Shown here: positions 1 through 8,393 of the stretch, piece by piece
How positions within the stretch are numbered: the first letter of the stretch is position 1
Layout of the letters: every line of letters starts with the position of its first letter
Assembly (NCBI RefSeq): GCF_038069765.1
Contig: NZ_JBBPFS010000002.1
Location: forward strand, 434,001 to 498,000
Direction: 5' to 3'
Length of the DNA stretch: 64,000 nucleotides
From: Arthrobacter_B sp038069765
Lineage (GTDB): Bacteria > Actinomycetota > Actinomycetes > Actinomycetales > Micrococcaceae
Translations under genes and position numbers: made by a program
Notes under the pieces: generated by a model
What the model saw: only the letters and a program-made list of their open reading frames with translations
Database searches by the model: none
What the model was told of the DNA's origin: nothing

Positions 1-6
1 AAAACC

Positions 7-35
7 AAGGGCCGCTGCGTGAAGCAGCGGCCCTT
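7..35 (-). terminator. Terminator downstream of whiB1
   Basis: A 12-bp perfect stem (AAGGGCCGCTGC at 7-18 with its complement at 24-35) closes a 5-nt loop. Read leftward it is followed by a T-rich stretch, so it fits an intrinsic terminator for the leftward whiB gene ending at 75. The AA/TT ends make it potentially bidirectional. Confidence 0.8.
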
Positions 36-74
36 TCAAAGTCTTCCGGACAAATGTCCGCAGGTAGTACGTCC

Positions 75-323
75 CTAGGACGCGCGACGTGCACGTGCGG
101 CACGGCGCTTCAGCGCACGGCGCTCGTCTTCGCTCATACCGCCCCAGACGCCTGCGTCCTGGCCGGTTTCGATAGCCCACTGGAGGCAGGTATCCATAAC
201 CGGGCATCGGCGGCACACACTCTTGGCTTCTTCGATCTGAAGAAGAGCCGGGCCGGTGTTGCCCACAGGAAAGAACAGCTCCGGATCTTTGTCCAGACAC
301 GCTGCGCGGCTCCGCCAATCCAT
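75..323 (-). CDS. whiB1: WhiB family iron-sulfur transcriptional regulator, WhiB1 type
   Basis: An 82-residue Wbl protein. Cysteines at 9, 37, 40 and 46 match the spacing of the four [4Fe-4S] ligands of mycobacterial WhiB1, and the GVWGG turn is followed by the basic tail SEDERRALKRR that contacts DNA or the housekeeping sigma factor. In mycobacteria WhiB1 is essential, nitric-oxide sensitive and binds sigma-A; the same role is inferred here. The ATG at 323 is chosen because the protein then begins MDWRSRAAC, like WhiB1, and AGAGGAG lies upstream; an in-frame upstream start at 374 would add 17 atypical residues and run into the operator. Single-gene unit with its own terminator. Confidence 0.93.
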   Translation of the reverse strand: MDWRSRAACLDKDPELFFPVGNTGPALLQIEEAKSVCRRCPVMDTCLQWAIETGQDAGVWGGMSEDERRALKRRAARARRAS

Positions 324-363
324 GCTAATCACAATCTCCTCTAATAGTTGACTCCCACGTGTT

Positions 364-379
364 TGTGAAAACATTCACG
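364..379 (-). promoter_or_regulatory. CRP/FNR-family operator upstream of whiB1
   Basis: The sequence TGTGA-AAACAT-TCACG is a near-perfect dyad matching the CRP consensus TGTGA-N6-TCACA and the mycobacterial Rv3676 form ending TCACG. It is centred about 48 nt upstream of the whiB1 start codon. In Mycobacterium tuberculosis whiB1 is a known target of the cAMP receptor protein, so the site is likely functional. No CRP gene lies in this window. Confidence 0.7.
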
Positions 380-558
380 AGCAACTGCAAACGAAAGGGG
401 CCAGCTCCGGCCCCTGATTTCCCCAACTACTAGGATTCCACGATAAGGAAACCCAGACAAGGGTTAATATGCTCTTACTTTGCGCCAGACCATGAGGGAT
501 GCATCACAGCGCCCCGGGTGGGGGACCGGGGACTTGGGCGTCCTCCGACTATCTCCGG

Positions 559-564
559 TAGTGT
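559..564 (+). promoter_or_regulatory. -10 element for a probable leaderless transcript
   Basis: TAGTGT lies 6 nt upstream of the GTG at 571. That places the expected transcription start at or beside the start codon, and no Shine-Dalgarno sequence is visible. Confidence 0.45.
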
Positions 565-570
565 GCCAGT

Positions 571-1008
571 GTGTCAAGACCCCAAGAGCCGCACCCGGGC
601 GCCGGTCATCCGGCCCCGCGTCCGCCGGCAGTTTTCATAATCTCCGCCGTTCTGGTCCTGGAAGCCCTTGCCCTGCTGGGTGTGGCCGGCTGGTACGTGT
701 ACAACCTCCTCACCGTTGCGCCGGTCTCCATGGGAGGCGCCGTCTTCACGACGGTCCTGATCGCGGCTGCCGGCATCTGGCTGCTGGCCCTCGGCCACTT
801 CTTCTTCCGCGGATACCGCTGGACCCGGGCCGGCACGCTGGTCTTCCAGCTTTTCGCGGTGGTGATCGCCGTGCCGACCCTCCAGGGCGGAGTGATCCTG
901 ACGGGCCTGCTCCTGCTGCTGCCGGCTGCGGCAGTGCTCCTGCTGCTGTTCACCCGGCCGGTGCTTGACCACACCAGCAAAATCTCGGGCGACCCCAAGG
1001 CGTTCTAG
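571..1008 (+). CDS. Small four-helix membrane protein of unknown function
   Basis: A 145-residue protein with a short proline-rich cytoplasmic N-terminus (about 18 residues) and four predicted membrane segments, at roughly 20-45, 55-80, 85-105 and 108-130. The tail is short and polar. I do not recognise a characterised family; similar small integral membrane proteins are common in Actinobacteria. The GTG at 571 is chosen because it begins the compositionally consistent reading frame and sits 6 nt after a -10-like hexamer. It is transcribed divergently from whiB1 and stands alone: the next gene begins 290 nt downstream. Confidence 0.7.
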   Translation: MSRPQEPHPGAGHPAPRPPAVFIISAVLVLEALALLGVAGWYVYNLLTVAPVSMGGAVFTTVLIAAAGIWLLALGHFFFRGYRWTRAGTLVFQLFAVVIAVPTLQGGVILTGLLLLLPAAAVLLLLFTRPVLDHTSKISGDPKAF

Positions 1009-1256
1009 CCGTTTCCGGCACGCGTGGCCGCTGGGCTGCCGTGTTCATTCCGCCACAGCCTGACCGTTTCCGGTGCCGGGTTTCCCGTGCATTCCCCTGC
1101 CCTCACGGACGCCCCGCGGTACGCGCGGACGACGCGCGGAACCGCGCCAGGACGCCGCAGAGCTATGCAGGACGGTTCCATAAAAATGGAAGCGGCAGGG
1201 CCTGTGGGCGGGCCGGTGACGGCGGGCGGAAGCCCGGGTCGCCAAGGGTGTGGGGG

Positions 1257-1262
1257 TAGAGT
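1257..1262 (+). promoter_or_regulatory. Probable -10 element for the acyltransferase gene
   Basis: TAGAGT, with transcription expected to begin near 1269, ahead of a GAGAGG ribosome-binding site at about 1287-1293 and the GTG at 1299. The rest of the 1009-1298 gap shows no gene-like frame; no convincing -35 hexamer is seen. Confidence 0.4.
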
Positions 1263-1298
1263 CTATGGCTGAATCGCCTGTTCCAATGAGAGGTCTTT

Positions 1299-3356
1299 GT
1301 GTCGCAGCTACAAACGGAACCCCCCCGGGGCACCGTGGGTGTTACCCCTCCGACTGAACACAAGTCCCCGTTTCGGCCCGAAGTCCAGGGGCTGCGCGCT
1401 CTGGCCGTGCTCATGGTCGTCACCTATCACATCTGGTTTGGCCGGGTTTCCGGCGGGGTCGATATATTCCTGCTGATCTCCGCTTTCCTGCTGACGCTTT
1501 CCTTCATTCGCAAGGTTGAATCCGGGCTGCCCCTGGACCTTGGGCGGTACTGGCTGCGCCAGTTCAAGCGTCTGCTGCCGCCGGTTGCCGTGGTGCTGGC
1601 CGGCGTCCTGGCCGCGACGGGGCTGTTCGTCCCCCAGAGCAGGTGGAGCGAAATTCTCTCCCAGAGCTGGTCTTCGCTCCTGTATTTCCAGAACTGGCTC
1701 CTGGCGGCTGAATCCGTGGACTACTACGCGGTGGACCACAGTACGGCCAGCCCCCTTCAGCATTTCTGGTCCTTGTCAGTTCAGGGGCAGGTTTTCATTC
1801 TCTGGCCGCTGCTGTTCGCTGCATCGGCCTTCCTGGCCAGGACCGGCAGGATCCCTTTCCGCCGCGTTGTGCTGGCTGTTTTCGGCGCAGTATTCATTGT
1901 GTCGCTCAGCTTTTCCATCGCCGAGACCTACGGAAACCAGGCCCACGCCTACTTTGATACCCGCACCCGCCTCTGGGAATTCGCCCTGGGCACCCTGCTG
2001 GCCCTTGCCCTGCCGTATGTAAAGCTGCCGCGGAGCCTGAGGATCATGGCAGGCTGGCTGGGATTGGGCATCATGTTCAGCGTTGGTTTCCTGCTGGATG
2101 TGCAGGGCCAGTTTCCGGGGTACGTTGCACTGTGGCCCCTGGCGGCAGCAGCGCTGGTCATCACAGCGGGCCAGACCGGCAGCCGCTTCGGTGCCGACCG
2201 CCTGCTGTCGTGGAGGCCGCTGATCCGGCTAGGTGACATGTCCTACGCCCTATATCTGTGGCACTGGCCGGTACTGGTGATCTATCTGATCTGGCGCGGA
2301 CGCGAAGAAGTGGGGCCGGTGGGAGGAACGGCCGTCATCGGTCTTTCACTTTTACTGGCGTACCTCACCACCCGGCTGGTGGAGCGGCCGCTGCGCTCCG
2401 CCGAATGGGCCAACAGGAACTCGGGGCGCTCCGCCGTGGTGATTGCCCTGTGCCTGGCTTTCGTCGCCGCGCCCGTTGCCGGCTGGGAGCAGGGGCTGCG
2501 GGTTCAGTCCGAGCGGGCACAGGCCAGCGCGGAGCTGAATAATCCGGGTGCCGCCGCCCTGGCGCCGGACTACGTCTACGCCGGTGATCCGCAGGCGCCC
2601 CTGCTGCCGACCCCGGAAGCGGGAGCCAAGGACTACGTGAGCCTGGAGACTCCCTGTACCCGGTATGCCAGCGGGGCGGCGGCCCTGCAGGGGAGCGGGT
2701 GCTCTGAGATCGTCAGCCCGGAGAACCCCGACAAGATCGTCGTGGCGGTGGGGAACAGCCATGTCCAGCAGTGGCTTGCCGGCTTGGCGCCGATAGCGGC
2801 GGAGAGAAACTGGGCACTGATTGCCCTCATCCAGGGCGGGTGCCAGTTTGAGACCCACCACGACAACTATCCGGATTCGTGCAATGAGCGGAACGAGCAG
2901 GCACTGGACTACGTCACCGAGCTCAATGCCGATGCGGTTGTCACCACCGCCACCTATTCGACCGTGGAAGAACCGTACGAGACCATACCGGGCGGGGTGG
3001 TACAGATGGCCCGGGAAGTCATGGACAGGGGGATGACCTTTGTCGGTATCCGCGACAATCCGCGGCACGACTTCCACATGGGAGGGTGTGCAGAGGACTA
3101 CGGAGCAGACGCCCCGGAGTGCAATCTGCCCTACTATTCGGTGCGCAGCCCCTCCCAGCCGCTGAACGCCCTGCAGGCTGCCCTTCCCGACGCCAGGCTC
3201 CTCGACGTCGATGACCTGGTTTGTCCCGGCGGTGTCTGTTCCGCTGTCATCGGAAACGTGAGGGTCTACGTGGACGACAACCACCTGACCCAGACGTATG
3301 TCTCCACCATGGCGCCGGAACTTGGGCGGAGATTTGCAAGCCTTGTCGGGTGGTAG
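1299..3356 (+). CDS. Membrane O-acyltransferase with C-terminal SGNH domain (OatA/OafA-like)
   Basis: A 685-residue bifunctional enzyme. Residues from about 25 to 370 form a multi-pass acyltransferase-3 domain (starts RPEVQGLRALAVLMVV, then VDIFLLISAFLLT). After a linker, an extracytoplasmic SGNH domain carries the catalytic serine in GNSH (Ser487) and the distal Asp/His pair in DDNH (Asp660, His662). Such proteins pass acetyl groups across the membrane and onto cell-wall or exported polysaccharide. The usual GDSH is GNSH here, a variant seen in actinobacterial homologues. The GTG start has GAGAGG 6 nt upstream. It lies just before the galactan genes, so a secreted glycan is a plausible acceptor; peptidoglycan is the alternative. 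Confidence 0.85.
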   Translation: MSQLQTEPPRGTVGVTPPTEHKSPFRPEVQGLRALAVLMVVTYHIWFGRVSGGVDIFLLISAFLLTLSFIRKVESGLPLDLGRYWLRQFKRLLPPVAVVLAGVLAATGLFVPQSRWSEILSQSWSSLLYFQNWLLAAESVDYYAVDHSTASPLQHFWSLSVQGQVFILWPLLFAASAFLARTGRIPFRRVVLAVFGAVFIVSLSFSIAETYGNQAHAYFDTRTRLWEFALGTLLALALPYVKLPRSLRIMAGWLGLGIMFSVGFLLDVQGQFPGYVALWPLAAAALVITAGQTGSRFGADRLLSWRPLIRLGDMSYALYLWHWPVLVIYLIWRGREEVGPVGGTAVIGLSLLLAYLTTRLVERPLRSAEWANRNSGRSAVVIALCLAFVAAPVAGWEQGLRVQSERAQASAELNNPGAAALAPDYVYAGDPQAPLLPTPEAGAKDYVSLETPCTRYASGAAALQGSGCSEIVSPENPDKIVVAVGNSHVQQWLAGLAPIAAERNWALIALIQGGCQFETHHDNYPDSCNERNEQALDYVTELNADAVVTTATYSTVEEPYETIPGGVVQMAREVMDRGMTFVGIRDNPRHDFHMGGCAEDYGADAPECNLPYYSVRSPSQPLNALQAALPDARLLDVDDLVCPGGVCSAVIGNVRVYVDDNHLTQTYVSTMAPELGRRFASLVGW

Positions 3357-3404
3357 ACACACCTGCCCCAAATGTCCCCATCCGAAAAACTCGGCTAACC
3401 TTGC

Positions 3405-3424
3405 AACCGGGTGTGCGCCCGGTT
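3405..3424. other. Inverted repeat between acyltransferase gene and glf
   Basis: AACCGGG and CCCGGTT (7 bp, loop TGTGCG) lie between the two genes. There is no T tract, so it is either a weak terminator or a structured leader element of glf. Confidence 0.35.
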
Positions 3425-3454
3425 CGGCCATACCGTATCTAACAGGAGAAATAA

Positions 3455-4642
3455 GTGAACGTTGACCTCGTCGTCGTCGGAGCAGGCTTTTTCGGCCTCA
3501 CCGTGGCTGAGCGCGCCGCCAAGGAACTGGGCCTGAAAGTAGCCGTCCTGGACCGCCGCCACCACATCGGTGGAAATGCCTACAGTGAAAAGGAAGCCCA
3601 GACGGGCATCGAAGTGCACCGTTACGGAGCACACCTGTTCCACACCTCCAACGAACGCGTCTGGGAGTACGTCAACCGGTTCACGGACTTCACCAACTAC
3701 GTGCACAAGGTCTACACCAGCCACAAGGGCGAGGTGTATTCGATGCCGATCAACCTCGGCACGATCAACCAGTTCTTCCGCGCCTCCATGGGTCCCGCCG
3801 AAGCGAAGGCACTCATCCAGGAGCAGGCAGGCGAGCTGGCGGGCACCAACCCCTCGAACCTGAACGACAAGGGAATCCAGCTGATTGGCCGGCCCCTCTA
3901 CGAGGCGTTCATCAAGCATTACACCGGCAAGCAGTGGCAGACGGATCCCAAGGACCTGCCCGCAGAGATCATCTCGCGCCTGCCCGTTCGGTACACCTAC
4001 GACAACCGGTACTTCAACGACAAGTACGAGGGCCTGCCGGTCGACGGTTACACCGCGTGGATCGAGCGGATGGCGGACCACCCCAACATCCAGGTCCACC
4101 TGAAGACCGATTTCTTTGATGACGGGCATGAGTTCTCCCGCGATGCCACAAGCGGCCAGGTGCCCGTCGTCTACACCGGAGCCGTGGACCGCTACTTCGA
4201 CTACGCCGAAGGGGACCTGTCCTGGCGCACCATCGACCTGGAGCAGGAAGTGCTCCCGGTTGAGGACTTCCAGGGCACTTCGGTCATGAACTACCCGGAC
4301 GAGGACGTTCCCTACACCCGAATCCATGAGTTCCGTCACTTCCACCCGGAACGGGAATACACCAAGGACGCCACCGTCATCATGCGCGAGTTCTCGCGTT
4401 TTGCCGAGAAGGGCGACGAGCCGTACTACCCCGTCAACACGGCGGAAGACCGCGCAAAGCTGCTTGCCTACCGCGACCTCGCAAAGGGCGAAAAGGAAGT
4501 CCTTTTCGGCGGCCGGCTGGGCACTTACAAGTATCTGGACATGCACATGGCGATCGGATCGGCATTGTCGATGTACGACAATAAGATCAAGCCCCACTTC
4601 ACCGGCGGGGCAAAGCTCGAAAGCGGAGGAGTTGACGCGTGA
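3455..4642 (+). CDS. glf: UDP-galactopyranose mutase
   Basis: A 395-residue flavoenzyme that interconverts UDP-galactopyranose and UDP-galactofuranose, the donor for galactofuran synthesis. The N-terminus holds the FAD-binding dinucleotide fold VVGAGFFGLT followed by DRRHHIGGNAY, both diagnostic of the family; MNYPDEDVPYTRIHEFRHFHPE and the C-terminal GGRLGTYKYLDMHMAI are the expected active-site and FAD-contact stretches. Length is normal. GTG start with AGGAGA 6 nt upstream. It overlaps the galactofuranosyltransferase gene by 4 nt, so the donor is made and used within one operon. Confidence 0.97.
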   Translation: MNVDLVVVGAGFFGLTVAERAAKELGLKVAVLDRRHHIGGNAYSEKEAQTGIEVHRYGAHLFHTSNERVWEYVNRFTDFTNYVHKVYTSHKGEVYSMPINLGTINQFFRASMGPAEAKALIQEQAGELAGTNPSNLNDKGIQLIGRPLYEAFIKHYTGKQWQTDPKDLPAEIISRLPVRYTYDNRYFNDKYEGLPVDGYTAWIERMADHPNIQVHLKTDFFDDGHEFSRDATSGQVPVVYTGAVDRYFDYAEGDLSWRTIDLEQEVLPVEDFQGTSVMNYPDEDVPYTRIHEFRHFHPEREYTKDATVIMREFSRFAEKGDEPYYPVNTAEDRAKLLAYRDLAKGEKEVLFGGRLGTYKYLDMHMAIGSALSMYDNKIKPHFTGGAKLESGGVDA

Positions 4643-6651
4643 GCCAGCTGAAGACAGAAGAGAAGCAGGGCACCACCGGGGAATCCTCGCAGTGGCATAC
4701 CCTGCAGCGGGTAATTTTCCCTGACCAGAGCCAGATGGATACTGCCCTGCTGTACGTGGACAGCGGCTCCGCCATGGGAGCGCAGTTCAACACCATGGAC
4801 GGCTCCATGATGAAGTCGACCACCACGCAGAGCACCGAGGCGTCCGCATCGGGCGGCGAGGTCCATGTTGAGGACTTCCTCTCCCGCACCGGCACCATTG
4901 CGCGCCCCGGACAGCGGTTGTCCTTCGGAACCTATTTCAACGCTTTCCCCGCGAGCTACTGGCGCCGCTGGACCGACGTCGAGAATGTACGCCTCCGCGT
5001 CGAAACCAAGGGCGCGGGCGCCATCAGCGTCTACAAGTCCAACGCCCGCGGGTCCCTCCAGCACGTGGAGACCCGGCGCGTCGAGAACGGTACCGTTTCC
5101 ACCTTCGATCTGCCGCTTAAGCCCTTCGGCGACGGCGGCTGGTACTGGTTCGACGTGGTTGCCGGAACAGAACCGATGGCAATTGTCGAGGCCGGATGGC
5201 TGGCACCGGGTGCGGCAAAGAAGCCGGGCTCGATCACGCTTGAGATCACGACCCTGAACAAGAACGAATTCTGCCTCAACAACCTGAAGATCCTGGCTGA
5301 CAACCCGGAGGCGCTGGAAAACGTCGCCGAAGTCCTCATCGTTGACCAGGGCACCAAAAAGCTCGTGGACGCCGAGGGCTTCGCCGAAGCCGAGGCTGCC
5401 CTGGGCGGCAAGCTGCGGATGATCCACCAGGGAAACCTTGGCGGCTCCGGCGGTTTTGCCCGCGGCATGTACGAAGCCGTGGAAAACGGAAGCGACTACG
5501 CGCTGCTCCTTGACGATGACATCGTCATGGAACCGGAAAGCATCAGCCGGATGCTCACCTTTGCCGACCACTGCAGGACTCCCACCATCGTGGGCGCGCA
5601 TATGTTTGACCTCTACAACCGGTCGGTGCTGCACACCTTCGGCGAGACGGTCAACCTCTTCCGCTTCCAGCCGGACCACCCGCTCAAGGAGCAGGTGCTC
5701 GGCCACGACTTCGCCCGCACCAACCTGCGCACCACGTCATGGATGCACCGCCGGGTCGACGTGGATTACAACGGCTGGTGGATGTGCATGATCCCCACCG
5801 AAGTCATCCGCAACATCGGGCTCTCGCTGCCGGTCTTCATCAAGTGGGACGACGCCGAGTACGGGCTGCGCGCCAAGGCTGCGGGCTACAACACGGTCTC
5901 CATGCCCGGTGCTGCCGTCTGGCACATCACCTGGGCGGACAAGGATGACGCTGTCGACTGGCAGGCCTACTTCCACAGCCGCAACCGCATCATCACGGCC
6001 CTGCTGCACAGCCCCTACCCGCGGGGCGGCCGGGTAGTGCGGGAAGGCAGCTTCATCGACATCAAGCACCTGATCTCCATGCAGTACTTCACCGCCCAGG
6101 GCCGGGTCATGGCGCTCAAGGACCTGATTGCCGGGCCTGACCAGCTGCACGACATCCTGCCCACCAGGTTGCCGGCCATCCAGGCGATGCGCAAGGAATA
6201 CTCCGAAGCCCGGTTCGAATCGGATCCGGAAGCGTTCCCGCGCCCGGGCATGGTCAAGCCGCCGCGTCACGGACAGGGCTTCAAAGCGCCGTCGTACGTC
6301 ACGCTCGTGCCGTGGGCAGCCAAGACGATCGTCCGCCAGCTGACCAAGCCCGTCGCGAAGTCCAGCATCGAACGCCCCCAGGCACGTGTGGCTCACCTCG
6401 ACAACCGCTGGTGGCGGATGTCCCAGTACGACAGTGCGGTTGTCACCAACGCCGACGGTACGGCTGCTTCCTGGTACCAGCGCGATCCGCGCAAGCTCCG
6501 CGCACTGCTGGCCGAAGGTGCCCGCCTCAATGCGGAAATCCTGAAGGACTGGCACAAGCTGAGTCAGACGTACCGCAAGGCGCTTCCGGAGATCACGTCC
6601 ATGGAGGCTTGGAAAGCGACCTTCGAAAAGCACTCGGAAGAGAGTAAATAA
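4639..6651 (+). CDS. glfT2: GlfT2-like galactofuranosyltransferase
   Basis: A 670-residue GT2-family polymerase. As in mycobacterial GlfT2, an N-terminal beta-sandwich (about 15-210) precedes a GT-A domain with the metal-binding DDD at 292-294, the catalytic pair in IKWDDAEYG (Asp404, Asp405), the metal-ligand histidine in VWHITW (His429) and the acceptor-binding aromatic pair in YNGWWMC, then a helical C-terminus. It should add galactofuranose units to a lipid-linked acceptor at the inner membrane face. It starts with a GTG inside the end of glf and is followed 2 nt later by the exporter permease. No GlfT1-type initiating enzyme is present in the window. Confidence 0.92.
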   Translation: MSQLKTEEKQGTTGESSQWHTLQRVIFPDQSQMDTALLYVDSGSAMGAQFNTMDGSMMKSTTTQSTEASASGGEVHVEDFLSRTGTIARPGQRLSFGTYFNAFPASYWRRWTDVENVRLRVETKGAGAISVYKSNARGSLQHVETRRVENGTVSTFDLPLKPFGDGGWYWFDVVAGTEPMAIVEAGWLAPGAAKKPGSITLEITTLNKNEFCLNNLKILADNPEALENVAEVLIVDQGTKKLVDAEGFAEAEAALGGKLRMIHQGNLGGSGGFARGMYEAVENGSDYALLLDDDIVMEPESISRMLTFADHCRTPTIVGAHMFDLYNRSVLHTFGETVNLFRFQPDHPLKEQVLGHDFARTNLRTTSWMHRRVDVDYNGWWMCMIPTEVIRNIGLSLPVFIKWDDAEYGLRAKAAGYNTVSMPGAAVWHITWADKDDAVDWQAYFHSRNRIITALLHSPYPRGGRVVREGSFIDIKHLISMQYFTAQGRVMALKDLIAGPDQLHDILPTRLPAIQAMRKEYSEARFESDPEAFPRPGMVKPPRHGQGFKAPSYVTLVPWAAKTIVRQLTKPVAKSSIERPQARVAHLDNRWWRMSQYDSAVVTNADGTAASWYQRDPRKLRALLAEGARLNAEILKDWHKLSQTYRKALPEITSMEAWKATFEKHSEESK

Positions 6652-6653
6652 GC

Positions 6654-7523
6654 TTGTCTACCGGTGAACTTGTCACCCCCGGATCCGGGGGTGGCCTGCG
6701 CGACGTGCTGCGGTCGCGCTACCTGCTGAAGCTGCTTGTAGCGAAAGAGCTTAAGGTCCGCTACCGCGGCTCGGTGCTGGGGCTGTTGTGGTCCTACGTC
6801 AAACCCGGTGTGCAGTTCCTGGTGTTCTGGTTTGCGCTGGGTGTCTTCCTGGGACTCAACGAGAGCACGCCGAACTTTCCCATCTACCTGTTCTCGGGCA
6901 TCATCCTGATCAACTTCTTCAGCGAGGCGCTGGGGAATGCCTCCCGGTCCATCGTGGGAAACGGCGGGCTGATCAAGAAGATCTATCTGCCGCGGGAGCT
7001 GTTTCCCGTGGCATCGGTCTGGGTCTCCGCAGTGCATTTCCTGCCGCAGCTGCTGATTCTCCTGGCCGCCGCGCTCTTCACGGGCTGGCGGCCGGGGATT
7101 TCGGAAATTGCGGCAGCCATCGCCGGATTCGTGATTGTTGCCCTGCTGGCCACCGGATTGGGCTTGTTCTTCGGGGCAGTGAACGTCTACTTCCGGGACT
7201 CCGAGAACTTTGTGGACATGCTGCTCATGATTGCCACCTGGGCGTCCCCGGTGCTTTACCACTGGCAAATGGTCCGCGACTCGCTGGGCCCCACGGCCCT
7301 GACCATTTACCAGATGAATCCGCTGACCACGGCGGTGGAGCTCTTCCACCATGCGTTCTGGCTTCCGACCACAGGGTGGGATGAAGCAGCGGTCATCGCC
7401 GAGACACCGCCGTCGCTCATCATGCTGTGGACCCCGGTGGCACTGGTCACGTCCGTTCTTGTCCTTCTGTTGGGGCAATTTACCTTCCGGCGGCTCGAAG
7501 GCCGTTTCGCACAGGAGCTCTAA
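6654..7523 (+). CDS. ABC-2 type polysaccharide exporter permease (Wzm-like)
   Basis: A 289-residue ABC-2 permease with six predicted membrane helices. The start KELKVRYRGSVLGLLWSYVKP is the amphipathic interface and coupling region typical of O-antigen and teichoic-acid exporters, and the C-terminal loop YQMNPLTTAVELFHHAF is equally characteristic. Paired with the ATPase immediately downstream (2-nt gap), it should move lipid-linked galactan across the membrane, like mycobacterial Rv3783. The TTG start follows glfT2 by 2 nt with GAAGAG upstream. Confidence 0.9.
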   Translation: MSTGELVTPGSGGGLRDVLRSRYLLKLLVAKELKVRYRGSVLGLLWSYVKPGVQFLVFWFALGVFLGLNESTPNFPIYLFSGIILINFFSEALGNASRSIVGNGGLIKKIYLPRELFPVASVWVSAVHFLPQLLILLAAALFTGWRPGISEIAAAIAGFVIVALLATGLGLFFGAVNVYFRDSENFVDMLLMIATWASPVLYHWQMVRDSLGPTALTIYQMNPLTTAVELFHHAFWLPTTGWDEAAVIAETPPSLIMLWTPVALVTSVLVLLLGQFTFRRLEGRFAQEL

Positions 7524-7525
7524 AC

Positions 7526-8251
7526 GTGTCCACAGCAATTGAAGTGCACAACGTGTCCAAGGAGTTTGTCCTTCGGCACACGCGGTCCATCAAAGAGGCC
7601 TTTGTCTGGTTCGTCAAAGGGCGCAAGGGCGACCTGTCCGAGAAGTTCTTCGCACTGAAGGACGTCTCCCTGGAAGTTAAGCAGGGCGAGTCGGTGGCAC
7701 TGCTGGGCCTCAACGGCTCGGGGAAGTCGACGCTCCTGAAGCAGATATCCGGAGTCATGCTCCCGGACAGCGGCACCGTGGGCACCCGCGGCCGGGTGGC
7801 CGGACTCATCGAGGTGGGGGCCGGATTCCACCCCGACCTCAGCGGGCGTGACAACGTCTTCCTGAACGGTGCAATCCTCGGGATGAGCGAGGCCGAGATC
7901 CACGAGAAGTTCGACTCCATTGTCGAGTTCTCGGAAATCGGGCAGTTCATCGACACCGAGGTGAAATTCTATTCATCCGGCATGTACCTTCGCCTGGCGT
8001 TCTCCGTAGCCGTGCACACGGATCCGGAAGTTTTCCTCGTCGACGAAATCCTTGCAGTGGGCGACGAACCCTTCCAGAAGAAGTGCATTGCCAAGATCCG
8101 TGAACTGGCAGAGGAAGGCAAAACGCTCGTCGTCGTCAGCCATGATCTGGACCTGGTGGCCAAGATCTGCGAACGCGGGGTCCTGCTGGAACACGGCCGG
8201 GTTGTTATGGATGCGCCGGTGGCGGACGTGGTGCGGCGCATGCGCAGCTAG
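7526..8251 (+). CDS. ABC polysaccharide exporter ATPase (Wzt-like)
   Basis: A 241-residue nucleotide-binding subunit. Walker A GLNGSGKST, signature YSSGMYLRLAFSVA, Walker B VFLVDEILAVGD and the H-loop VVSHD are intact. The YSSGM signature and the RVAGLIEVGAGFHPDLSGRDN segment mark the polysaccharide and teichoic-acid exporter class. It lacks the C-terminal carbohydrate-binding domain of some Wzt proteins, so chain-length sensing is not expected here. The GTG at 7526 has AGGAGCTC upstream; an in-frame ATG at 7427 would overlap the permease by 97 nt. Equivalent to mycobacterial Rv3781. Confidence 0.92.
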   Translation: MSTAIEVHNVSKEFVLRHTRSIKEAFVWFVKGRKGDLSEKFFALKDVSLEVKQGESVALLGLNGSGKSTLLKQISGVMLPDSGTVGTRGRVAGLIEVGAGFHPDLSGRDNVFLNGAILGMSEAEIHEKFDSIVEFSEIGQFIDTEVKFYSSGMYLRLAFSVAVHTDPEVFLVDEILAVGDEPFQKKCIAKIRELAEEGKTLVVVSHDLDLVAKICERGVLLEHGRVVMDAPVADVVRRMRS

Positions 8252-8345
8252 CGCCGGAGCGCTCCTTACAGCACCCGGCAGAACAGATGCTTCACAGGCA
8301 CCCTGCGGCCCCTGCGGCCCGGGGGGACCGGCGAAGCCCAACCGA

Positions 8346-8378
8346 TAGATTATTTAGCGTCACCCGGATGACGGGTGA
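8346..8378 (+). promoter_or_regulatory. Promoter -10 and leader hairpin of the acetamido-sugar cassette
   Basis: TAGATT at 8346-8351 is a good -10 candidate. It is followed by a 7-bp inverted repeat (TCACCCG at 8360-8366, CGGGTGA at 8372-8378) that would sit at the 5' end of the transcript, just before the purine-rich binding site at 8376-8387. This suggests the three-gene cassette is transcribed separately from glf-wzt. Confidence 0.4.
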
Positions 8379-8393
8379 GGACGGGGAATCAAG

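Noticed and set aside
1024..1272. Small rightward frames between the membrane protein and the acyltransferase
   Set aside because: Composition is not coding and the region contains the probable promoter of the downstream gene.
3395..4597. Open frame of 400 codons antisense to glf
   Set aside because: glf has full family motifs and the antisense product has no recognisable domain.
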